From Micrococcaceae bacterium UBA6021 (GTDB lineage Bacteria; Actinomycetota; Actinomycetes; Actinomycetales; Micrococcaceae): a DNA stretch of 25,134 nt. The notes below the pieces were generated by a model. It saw only the letters and a program-made list of their open reading frames with translations. It did no database searches and was not told where the DNA came from. Position numbers and translations under genes: made by a program. This document shows, one piece after another, positions 1 through 6,088 of the stretch (position 1 is the first letter of the stretch; every line of letters starts with the position of its first letter). The DNA lies in NCBI GenBank assembly GCA_002427975.1, contig DIZT01000199.1:4472-29605 (forward strand). The letters run 5' to 3'.

Positions 1-9
1 TACTGCATG

Positions 10-27
10 AAGCAAGTTGCCTTGCTT
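10..27 (-). terminator. Hairpin just after the tRNA-Val(GAC) CCA end
   Basis: AAGCAAG (10-16) pairs perfectly with CTTGCTT (21-27) around a 4-nt loop. Read on the minus strand it directly follows the tRNA-Val(GAC) 3' end. No U-run follows (the next bases are CATGCA), so it could be a U-less terminator or a trailer hairpin used in 3' processing. The assignment is weak. Confidence 0.3.
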
Positions 28-101
28 GGTGGGCGATACTGGGATCGAACCAGTGACCTCTTCCGTGTCAGGGAAGCGCGCTACCGCTGCGCCAATCGCC
101 C
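27..101 (-). tRNA. tRNA-Val (anticodon GAC)
   Basis: The minus strand folds into a cloverleaf. The acceptor arm is GGGCGAT (101-95) with ATCGCCC (37-31), the discriminator is A (30), and an encoded CCA lies at 29-27. The anticodon loop is CTGACAC, giving anticodon GAC, which reads GUC/GUU valine codons. The T-arm is GGTTCGATCC. It is the last gene of a Gly-Cys-Val tRNA cluster on this strand. It matches the plus-strand tRNA-Val(CAC) of this window at 66 of 72 positions, so the two are paralogues. This is the only one of the four tRNAs here with an encoded CCA. Confidence 0.96.
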
Positions 102-140
102 ATTTAATCCGGCGTGAACCAGAAAATATGGTTTTCACCG

Positions 141-211
141 AGGTGGGTACGGGATTCGAACCCGTGTAAACGGCTTTGCAGGCCGCTGCCTCGCCTCTCG
201 GCCAACCCACC
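141..211 (-). tRNA. tRNA-Cys (anticodon GCA)
   Basis: A cloverleaf on the minus strand: acceptor GGTGGGT (211-205) pairs with ACCCACC (148-142), and the discriminator is U (141), the expected identity base for tRNA-Cys. The anticodon loop CTGCAAA sits between GCGGC and GCCGT and gives anticodon GCA. The T-arm is GGGTTCGAATCCC. CCA is not encoded. It is the middle gene of the minus-strand cluster, 39 bases from tRNA-Val(GAC) and 47 bases from tRNA-Gly, so probably part of one transcript. Confidence 0.96.
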
Positions 212-258
212 GTGTAAGCGCCGGGTCCGAAGATCCATTGCCGTGACAGTGTCCTGCG

Positions 259-331
<73 letters not shown>

Positions 332-391
332 ATTTGGGCCGCTGAATCCGTGCCGTTTCGGGCATTTCCTCGCGTTCCAACGAGTAAGAAC

Positions 392-419
392 TCTATAGGA
401 GGTTCAGGGATTCTCCAAA
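392..419 (-). promoter_or_regulatory. Probable promoter of the tRNA Gly-Cys-Val cluster
   Basis: On the minus strand, TTTGGA (419-414) and TATAGA (397-392) are separated by 16 bases and point towards tRNA-Gly, whose 5' end is at 331. A start near 385 would give a leader of about 50 bases. The -10 box is good and the -35 is moderate. This is by inspection only. Confidence 0.4.
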
Positions 420-475
420 TCGCGGGTCCTTGAACCGCGGCAATGCCCCTGGATCCCTGCAATCTAGGGGATTTT

Positions 476-499
476 TCGAATTACAGGCCTGTAATTCGA
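476..499. repeat. Perfect 24-bp palindrome between divergent tRNA transcripts
   Basis: Positions 476-487 (TCGAATTACAGG) are followed by their exact reverse complement at 488-499 (CCTGTAATTCGA), with no spacer. It lies between the minus-strand tRNA cluster promoter and tRNA-Val(CAC). It has a T-run before it and an A-run after it when read on the minus strand, which is the wrong arrangement for an intrinsic terminator in either direction. An operator for a dimeric DNA-binding protein is the simplest reading. I do not recognise the motif as a named operator. Confidence 0.7.
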
Positions 500-516
500 T
501 GCGGGTCGCGTCTCGA

Positions 517-547
517 TTTCCATAAACCCTGCCAGGTCGGCTAGCAT
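517..547 (+). promoter_or_regulatory. Candidate promoter of tRNA-Val(CAC)
   Basis: A TAGCAT box (542-547) lies 12 bases before the tRNA 5' end. TTTCCA/TTCCAT (517-523) upstream is a weak -35 at a spacing of about 18. The position fits a short tRNA leader, but the -35 is poor. Confidence 0.3.
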
Positions 548-559
548 TCAAAGGCATCG

Positions 560-631
560 GGGCGATTGGCGCAGTGGTAGCGCGCTTCGTTCACACCGAA
601 GAGGTCACTGGTTCGAACCCAGTATCGCCCA
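560..631 (+). tRNA. tRNA-Val (anticodon CAC)
   Basis: Acceptor GGGCGAT (560-566) pairs with ATCGCCC (624-630); discriminator A at 631. The anticodon stem CTTCG/CGAAG carries loop TTCACAC, giving anticodon CAC for GUG, the major valine codon in high-GC genomes. CCA is not encoded. It differs from tRNA-Val(GAC) at six positions. One difference is a compensated base-pair swap in the anticodon stem (C-G to G-C). It is transcribed divergently from the other tRNA genes and is followed by a strong terminator. Confidence 0.96.
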
Positions 632-636
632 CGAGC

Positions 637-686
637 AAGGAGCCCCTTCAGGCAGCCGAATGGCGGTCTGAAAGGGCTCCTTTTGT
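637..686 (+). terminator. Intrinsic terminator after tRNA-Val(CAC)
   Basis: AAGGAGCCCCTTCAG (637-651) pairs with CTGAAAGGGCTCCTT (668-682) apart from one mismatch, and a TTTTGTT run follows. It ends the tRNA transcript. Read in reverse it may also serve acsA, which converges on it, though the U-run on that side is poor. Confidence 0.85.
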
Positions 687-745
687 TGCCCAGCTGTGAG
701 TCCTGTTTGCCTGGTAGTCCTGTTGGGTTAACCCGGACCCGCCTG

Positions 746-2725
746 CTATCCGTGCGTTCCCGCGCCGCCTGGCATGCCGGCTTTGATCAGGTCCATTACG
801 GATGAATCCGCCAGCGTGGTGACATCCCCGATCGGCCGGTCTTGCGCAACGTCCTTGAGCAGCCGCCGCATGATCTTGCCGGACCGGGTTTTCGGCAACT
901 CCGCCACCACCATGATCTGCCGCGGCCGGGCGATTTTGCCGATTTCCTTTGCAACATGGTCCCGCAGCTCCTGGACGACGTCGGGTCCGCCGTCGCCGGC
1001 GTCGCTGCGCAGGATGACGAAGGCGACCACAGCTTGGCCAGTGGTTTCGTCGTTGGCACCGACGACGGCGGCCTCCGCAACTTTCGCGTGGGAGACCAGC
1101 GCGGACTCGATTTCCGTGGTGGAGAGCCGGTGGCCGGCCACGTTCATCACATCGTCCACCCGCCCCAGCAGCCAGATGTCTCCGTCCTCATCCTTCTTGG
1201 CGCCGTCCCCGGCGAAGTAGAGTCCGGGGAATCGGGACCAGTACGTCTCCCGGTATCGGTCATCGTCGCCCCAGATGGTGCGCAGCATGGATGGCCAAGG
1301 CTCGGCCAGCACAAGGTAGCCACCGGACCCGTTGGGTACGGGCTGGCCCGCGTCATCCACGACGTCGGCCACGATGCCCGGCAGCGCCTTCATGGCCGCC
1401 CCCGGCTTGCCGGCGGTGACGCCCGGAAGCGGGCTGATCATGATGGCGCCTGTCTCGGTCTGCCACCAGGTGTCCACGACGGGCACTCTGTTGTGCCCGA
1501 TGTTCTCCCGGTACCAGATGTAGGCGGCGGGGTTGATAGGTTCGCCCACGGAGCCGAGCACCCGCAGACTCTCAAGGTTGTATTTGGCAGGTATCTGCGC
1601 GCCCCACTTCATGAAGGTCCGGATGGCGGTGGGCGCGCAGTAGAGGATCGACACCTTGTACTTGTCGATGACCTCCCACCATCGGCCCTGATGCGGCGTA
1701 TCCGGGGTTCCCTCGTAGAGTACCGATGTGGCGCCGTTGACCAGCGGGCCGTAGACGATGTAGCTGTGGCCGGTAACCCAGCCGATGTCCGCAGCGGTCC
1801 AGAAGATGTCCGACTCAGCCTTCAGGTCGAATACCGCCCAGTGGGTGTATGCGCAGGCCGTCAGGTAGCCGCCGGTAGTGTGCAGGATGCCCTTGGGTTT
1901 GCCTGTGGTTCCCGAGGTGTACATCACATAGAGCGGGTGCTCGGCATCGAACGGCTCGGCTTCATGGTCGGTGGATGCCTGTTCCACCGTCTCGTGCCAC
2001 CAGAGGTCGCGTCCGGACGTCCAGTCCACGGGTTGGCCCGTGCGGCGTACCACCAGGACGTTTCGGACGTCCGGGCAGTCCAGCAGGGCCTCGTCGACGG
2101 CGGACTTCAGTCCGGAGGCTTTGCCGCGGCGGAAGGCACCGTCGGACGTGATGACGAGTCGTGCGTCGCAGTCCTGGATCCGCGTCCGCAAGGCGTCCGC
2201 AGAAAACCCCCCGAACACCACGGTGTGCGGCGCTCCAATTCGCGCACACGCCAGCATTGCCACCACTGTTTCCGGGATCATTGGAAGGTAGATGGCCACT
2301 CGATCCCCGGCCTGGACGCCCAGATGGGTCAGGGTATTCGCCGCCTGGCAGACCATCTGAGTGAGCTGGGTATAGGTGATGGTCCGGGTGTCTCCGCCTT
2401 CTCCTTCAAAATAGTAGGCCACCCTGTCGCCGTGGCCGGCGGCTACGTGCCGGTCCAGGCAGTTGTAGGCGGCATTGAGTTTACCGCCGACAAACCATTT
2501 GGCGAACGGTGCCTTTGACCAGTCCAAAACCTCTGTCCATTTAGTGGACCAGTCCAGCCGCTCGGCCTGGCGCTCCCAGAAGGCAAGCCGGTCGCCGTCG
2601 GCCTCCTCATAGCCTTTGGCCGTCGCGTTGGACTGCGCGGCAAAGCTGGCTTCGGGAGGAAAGCGGCGCTGCTCGTGCAACAGGTTTGCGAGGGTTTCAT
2701 CCGATTCGGTACCGGGTGTCGTCAT
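746..2725 (-). CDS. acsA: Acetyl-CoA synthetase (acetate--CoA ligase, AMP-forming)
   Basis: The 659-residue product matches bacterial acetyl-CoA synthetase, which activates acetate with ATP and CoA to acetyl-CoA, AMP and pyrophosphate in the cytosol. Visible motifs of the ANL adenylate-forming family are YTSGTTGKPKG (A3, about residues 269-279), DTWWQTETG (A5), YFAGDGAKKDEDGD with GRVDDVMNVAGHR (A7/A8), and PKTRSGKIMRR near the C-terminus. K617 in that last motif is the conserved catalytic lysine, acetylated by Pat-type enzymes in other bacteria. The length is typical. The ATG lies six bases after the satP stop with only a weak GGTGA ahead, so translation is probably coupled to satP. Pairing with an acetate permease points to scavenging of external acetate. 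Confidence 0.97.
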   Translation of the reverse strand: MTTPGTESDETLANLLHEQRRFPPEASFAAQSNATAKGYEEADGDRLAFWERQAERLDWSTKWTEVLDWSKAPFAKWFVGGKLNAAYNCLDRHVAAGHGDRVAYYFEGEGGDTRTITYTQLTQMVCQAANTLTHLGVQAGDRVAIYLPMIPETVVAMLACARIGAPHTVVFGGFSADALRTRIQDCDARLVITSDGAFRRGKASGLKSAVDEALLDCPDVRNVLVVRRTGQPVDWTSGRDLWWHETVEQASTDHEAEPFDAEHPLYVMYTSGTTGKPKGILHTTGGYLTACAYTHWAVFDLKAESDIFWTAADIGWVTGHSYIVYGPLVNGATSVLYEGTPDTPHQGRWWEVIDKYKVSILYCAPTAIRTFMKWGAQIPAKYNLESLRVLGSVGEPINPAAYIWYRENIGHNRVPVVDTWWQTETGAIMISPLPGVTAGKPGAAMKALPGIVADVVDDAGQPVPNGSGGYLVLAEPWPSMLRTIWGDDDRYRETYWSRFPGLYFAGDGAKKDEDGDIWLLGRVDDVMNVAGHRLSTTEIESALVSHAKVAEAAVVGANDETTGQAVVAFVILRSDAGDGGPDVVQELRDHVAKEIGKIARPRQIMVVAELPKTRSGKIMRRLLKDVAQDRPIGDVTTLADSSVMDLIKAGMPGGAGTHG

Positions 2726-2731
2726 CGCCGG

Positions 2732-3406
2732 TCACCGTGGCCCCACGGGAAGCAGGACACGTTTGAAGGTAAAGTTCGCAACCACGGCGAGCGAGGTGTA
2801 CCAGGCAATCAGTGCTGTCACGATGCCCAGCCAGCCGCCCATGACGGTCAGCCCAGGGGCGCTGGCAAACTCGCCGATGGCGAGTGCGATGAAGGTCAGC
2901 GTCAGGAAGGCGAACACGCCGAAAACCGCTGTGCTCACCCGCCAGGCCGCGATGGTCATGTAGGCGGTAAAGATGGCCCAGGCCAGCAGGTAAAGGCCGA
3001 CGCCCTTGCCTGCGTCCGCTGCAGGCAGGCCGGCTGCATTGAACTGGACGAGGAACCAGAAGGAGAGCCAGAAGGCACCGTATGAGCAGAATGCTGTGGC
3101 GCCGAAGACATTGCGGTTGGCGAACTCCCAGAGGCCGGCCGCGAATTGGGCCGTGCCGCCGTAGAACAGCGCCAAGCCCAGCACCACGGGTTGGTCTTTG
3201 GCAGGGATGAGGCCTGCGTTGATGACGCTCAGCACAAAGGTGGTCAGGGCGAAGGCGCCCAGCCCGAGCGCGGCCGGATCGGCGAACGGCGGGCTGGTGC
3301 TCGCAGGAGCTGACAGTGCCGCAATGCCCTGGGAAGGCAGCGGATTTACCGACCCTTGACCATAACCAGCCGGGACAGTTCCGGGAGAGTTTGATTCGAT
3401 ACTCAT
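2732..3406 (-). CDS. satP: Acetate/succinate permease, GPR1/FUN34/SatP (YaaH) family
   Basis: A 224-residue integral membrane protein. After a Ser/Pro-rich cytosolic N-terminus of about 40 residues comes the family's opening motif, here FADPAALGLGAFALTTF, then about six membrane segments (FVLSVINAG, VVLGLALFYGG, YGAFWLSFWFLVQFNAAG, LYLLAWAIFTAYM, VFGVFAFLTLTFIALAIG, LGIVTALIAWYTSL). SatP proteins carry acetate and, in E. coli, succinate. The reading frame is open up to 3475, but the ATG at 3406 is preferred. AGGAG sits seven bases ahead of it, and the upstream residues are Arg/Cys/Trp-rich and unlike the family. It is first in a two-gene unit with acsA. Confidence 0.93.
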   Translation of the reverse strand: MSIESNSPGTVPAGYGQGSVNPLPSQGIAALSAPASTSPPFADPAALGLGAFALTTFVLSVINAGLIPAKDQPVVLGLALFYGGTAQFAAGLWEFANRNVFGATAFCSYGAFWLSFWFLVQFNAAGLPAADAGKGVGLYLLAWAIFTAYMTIAAWRVSTAVFGVFAFLTLTFIALAIGEFASAPGLTVMGGWLGIVTALIAWYTSLAVVANFTFKRVLLPVGPR

Positions 3407-3425
3407 GGCACGACTCCTAGGTCGA

Positions 3426-3445
3426 CACCAGCACCATCGCTGGTG
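3426..3445. repeat. Inverted repeat at the satP transcription start
   Basis: CACCAGC (3426-3432) and GCTGGTG (3439-3445) form a perfect 7-bp inverted repeat with a 6-nt loop. It starts directly after the -10 box of the satP promoter, so it covers the predicted start site. It could be an operator or a 5' stem-loop in the mRNA. Confidence 0.6.
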
Positions 3446-3446
3446 A

Positions 3447-3475
3447 CTTATACCAGAATACACCCGAATATTCAA
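3447..3475 (-). promoter_or_regulatory. Promoter of satP-acsA
   Basis: On the minus strand TTGAAT (3475-3470) and TATAAG (3452-3447) are exactly 17 bases apart, a near-consensus housekeeping promoter. Transcription would start near 3440, giving a leader of about 35 bases to the satP ATG. The -35 overlaps the short palindrome GAATATTC (3466-3473). Confidence 0.65.
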
Positions 3476-3592
3476 CGTTTAGCCAGGTGATGGCAGTGGC
3501 GCATCTCATATGGAACCGGATGCGGGGCAGGCCGACGCCCGTCATTTTCTTGATTGTCTCTTTCTGTCAGCCCCTTGTGAAAGAGTCTTTGT

Positions 3593-4453
3593 ATGACTGA
3601 TCCACTCCTTGCCCACGCCACGGAATACGGCCGCATGTACGCGCGGTCCACGTCCGAACAGTTCTCCGTTCCCTCCATCACCACCGTCATCGGCCAGCAG
3701 CCGCACGGCCTGGACGGCTGGTTCGGTTACATGGGCGCCAGCAGCCTGGCGAAGGATCCGCTGCTCGCAGACTGCCTGGGCAGTCCGGCGAAAATCCGGC
3801 AGGCAGTCAACCGGGCCTCCAAGGCGGCAGAGACATACCGGGATGAGGCAGCCAAACGCGGTGACCGCGTCCATAACTACTGCGAGCAGGTGGCGCTCCG
3901 TGCCCTGGGACGGCCGCACGCGATGAAGGAAACCCGTGAGGCCCTCGCAGCCAACGGCGAGGAAGCCTTTGCCCTGCGGTTTGACGAGTGGTGGGAACTC
4001 TATGGCGTGGAACCCCTGGCACCGGAAGTCACCGTCTGGAACAAATCTGTGGGCTATGCCGGGACCCTGGACCTCGTGGCCCGCATCAACGGCCGCATAT
4101 GCATCATCGACTACAAGACCAAGGGCACCACGCGGGACGGAACCGTCAAACCGCTGGACGACAAAGTCGTCATGCAGCTGGTGGCCGGAATGAAGGCCGA
4201 GGAAAGCCTCGTGGATCCGGTGGCAGGAGAATGGGAGCCCTGGAAGTACGGTGAGGACCCGCTGCTGCTGGCTGTGGCCATTGGCGAGACGGAGGTCCGG
4301 CCGGTCCGCGCCAACCCCGACGTCCTCAAGCACCACTGGTGGAAGTTCTGCGCCCTGCGCAGGGTCTGGGAACTGTCGGCCGATACGCTGGCCGCGGGCT
4401 CTGCCCTTCTTCCGGTGGCTCCGCCCCCGTCCGCGCAGATCCGCAGCGCATAG
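3593..4453 (+). CDS. PD-(D/E)XK nuclease-fold protein (RecB/Cas4-like), function unknown
   Basis: A 286-residue protein without a name I can support. It shows the full core of the RecB/Cas4-type PD-(D/E)XK fold in order: KRGDRVHNYCE (G90, H94), E145 in APEVTVW, YAGTLDLVA (D160), IIDYKTK (D173, K175), then Gln195 in VVMQLVAG as the motif-IV glutamine. All expected metal and catalytic residues are present, so it is probably an active Mg-dependent nuclease or nuclease-like domain. The 90 residues before the core and the roughly 80 after are not recognised. It is a single gene: divergent from satP, with a hairpin after its stop and no helicase, RecB or Cas partner nearby. The ATG at 3593 has AAAGAG about seven bases upstream. 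No clear promoter is visible. Confidence 0.8.
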   Translation: MTDPLLAHATEYGRMYARSTSEQFSVPSITTVIGQQPHGLDGWFGYMGASSLAKDPLLADCLGSPAKIRQAVNRASKAAETYRDEAAKRGDRVHNYCEQVALRALGRPHAMKETREALAANGEEAFALRFDEWWELYGVEPLAPEVTVWNKSVGYAGTLDLVARINGRICIIDYKTKGTTRDGTVKPLDDKVVMQLVAGMKAEESLVDPVAGEWEPWKYGEDPLLLAVAIGETEVRPVRANPDVLKHHWWKFCALRRVWELSADTLAAGSALLPVAPPPSAQIRSA

Positions 4454-4456
4454 CGG

Positions 4457-4480
4457 AGCATGCCCGCCCCGGGGCATGCT
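4457..4480 (+). terminator. Hairpin terminator without U-run after the nuclease-like gene
   Basis: AGCATGCCC (4457-4465) pairs perfectly over 9 bp with GGGCATGCT (4472-4480) around a 6-nt loop, three bases after the stop codon. Only a short TTA follows. Such U-poor hairpins are often used as terminators in actinobacteria. Confidence 0.5.
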
Positions 4481-4577
4481 TACCCGCAGCGCGGCTGCCC
4501 GGAGTCCCGGGACCGGTGCCCCTGCACCTAAACTGGATAGGTTCGCCATTAACGCCCACCGTGAGGAAAGACAGCAC

Positions 4578-5171
4578 ATGGCCATTCTGAATATCCGCAT
4601 CATCGGTGATCCTGTGCTCCGCACAGTGGCCGATCCCGTGACGGAATTCGGTCCTGAGCTCGCCAAGCTGGTTGCGGACATGACGGAAACCATGGAGGAC
4701 GTGGAGGGCGCGGGCCTCGCCGCGCCACAGGTTGGCGTCAGCCAGCGGGTCTTCACATACCGGATCGACGGCGTAGAAGGCCATATCATCAATCCGGTCC
4801 TGGAAAACAGCGAGGACTACCAAGCGGACCATGTTGAGGGCTGCCTGTCCATCCCCGGCCTGGCGTTCCCGGTCCGCCGCTTCCGCGCCACACGCGCCAC
4901 CGGCGTTGACCTTAACGGGAATCCTGTCACCCTTGCGGGGGAGGGCATGCTGGCCCGTTGCTTCCAGCACGAGACGGACCACCTTGACGGCATCCTCTTC
5001 ACCGACAGGCTGGAAGGTGAGGACCGCAAGGAGGCCCTGCGCTCCATCCGCAATGCCAACTATGACGCCATCACGGAACGTACGACGACGAAGCGCGCCA
5101 AGACGGTCGGGTCCAGTTTCGGGGGAGCGAGCTCTGTCGGGGGCAGCTTCGGCGGCGGCGCCACCCTATGA
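4578..5171 (+). CDS. def: Peptide deformylase
   Basis: A 197-residue product that removes the N-formyl group from nascent proteins. All three metalloenzyme motifs are present: GAGLAAPQVG (motif 1), EGCLSIPGL (motif 2, metal-binding Cys) and QHETDHLDG (motif 3, HExxH). The frame is open upstream, but the ATG at 4578 has GAGGAAAG about eight bases before it and begins with the family's usual start (ILNIRIIGDPVLR). The last 20 or so residues form a Gly/Ser-rich tail (SSFGGASSVGGSFGGG) beyond the catalytic domain. The stop overlaps the fmt start (ATGA), placing formylation and deformylation in one transcript. Confidence 0.96.
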   Translation: MAILNIRIIGDPVLRTVADPVTEFGPELAKLVADMTETMEDVEGAGLAAPQVGVSQRVFTYRIDGVEGHIINPVLENSEDYQADHVEGCLSIPGLAFPVRRFRATRATGVDLNGNPVTLAGEGMLARCFQHETDHLDGILFTDRLEGEDRKEALRSIRNANYDAITERTTTKRAKTVGSSFGGASSVGGSFGGGATL

Positions 5172-6088
5172 GGGTACTTTTTGCCGGCACCCCTGCCGTG
5201 GCCGTTCCATCCCTGGATGCCCTCGTCGCGGCCGGCTGTGAGGTCGTTGCGGTCCTGACCCGTCCCGACGCGCCGATAGGGCGCAAACGTGTGCTGACGC
5301 CGTCGCCCGTTGCCGCCCGCGCCGCCGAGTTGGGCATCGACATCATTCACGCCACCCGCGTGGACGAGGCCGTGACGGCGAAAATCGCCGCAGCCAAGCC
5401 GGATGTGGCCGCCATCGTGGCCTACGGCGGACTGATTCCGCGCGCCGCCCTGGATGTTCCCCCGCACGGTTGGATCAACCTGCACTTCTCCCTGCTTCCG
5501 GCGTGGCGTGGCGCTGCCCCGGTACAGCGGGCCGTGATGGCCGGCGATGACGTCACCGGAGCAGTCACCTTCCTGTTGGAGGAAGGCTTGGACACAGGTC
5601 CCGTCTTCGGGACGCTGACCGTGGGCGTTGGCCCGGAAGACACCGCTGGAGTGCTGTTGGAGCGGCTGTCCCACAGCGGTGCCGTGCTCCTTGCCCAGAC
5701 CCTGTCCGCCGTCGACGCCGGGAGTGCGGCCCCGCAGCCGCAGGTGGGCGACGTCTCGCTGGCCCCCAAACTGACCATCGTTGACGGCCGGCTCCATTGG
5801 AACCAGCCCGCACTGGCGATCGGCAGGCGCGCCCGCGGCGTAACTCCCGAGCCCGGTGCGTGGACCACCTTGTACGGCCAGCGGGTCAAACTCGAACCCG
5901 TCCGGCTCCGGCCGGATATCTCTGACCTGCAGCCCGGCGCGGTATTCCTTGACGGGAAGAGCGTCCTGGTGGGCACCGGGTCCCACGCCGTTGAACTGAC
6001 GAGGATCCAGCCTTCGGGCAAAAAGATGATGGCCGCCGCCGACTGGGCGCGCGGCATGGCAACACTGGAAAGCGTGGTCTTCGAATGA
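5168..6088 (+). CDS. fmt: Methionyl-tRNA formyltransferase
   Basis: A 306-residue enzyme that formylates Met-tRNA(fMet) with 10-formyl-tetrahydrofolate. It starts with the Rossmann-type MRVLFAGTPAVAVPSL. It carries the catalytic triad of the family: N104 and H106 in INLHFSLLPAWRGAAPV and D142 in EEGLDTGPV. The C-terminal part (KLTIVDGRLHWNQPA onward) matches the tRNA-binding domain. Length is normal. It overlaps def at its start and rsmB at its end, both by ATGA, so the three are almost certainly translationally coupled. Confidence 0.97.
   Translation: MRVLFAGTPAVAVPSLDALVAAGCEVVAVLTRPDAPIGRKRVLTPSPVAARAAELGIDIIHATRVDEAVTAKIAAAKPDVAAIVAYGGLIPRAALDVPPHGWINLHFSLLPAWRGAAPVQRAVMAGDDVTGAVTFLLEEGLDTGPVFGTLTVGVGPEDTAGVLLERLSHSGAVLLAQTLSAVDAGSAAPQPQVGDVSLAPKLTIVDGRLHWNQPALAIGRRARGVTPEPGAWTTLYGQRVKLEPVRLRPDISDLQPGAVFLDGKSVLVGTGSHAVELTRIQPSGKKMMAAADWARGMATLESVVFE

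Noticed and set aside
842..2518. Long open frame of 558 codons antisense to acsA
   Set aside because: It mirrors the codon bias of acsA on the other strand, lacks a ribosome site and shows no protein motif; typical high-GC shadow.
3441..3455. CRP/GlxR site at the satP promoter
   Set aside because: Only TGGT/ACCA arms with a 7-base gap are present; it does not fit TGTGA-n6-TCACA.
3542..4792. 416-codon minus-strand frame across the nuclease-like gene and the def start
   Set aside because: It spans a hairpin terminator and two real genes and has no recognisable domain; shadow frame.
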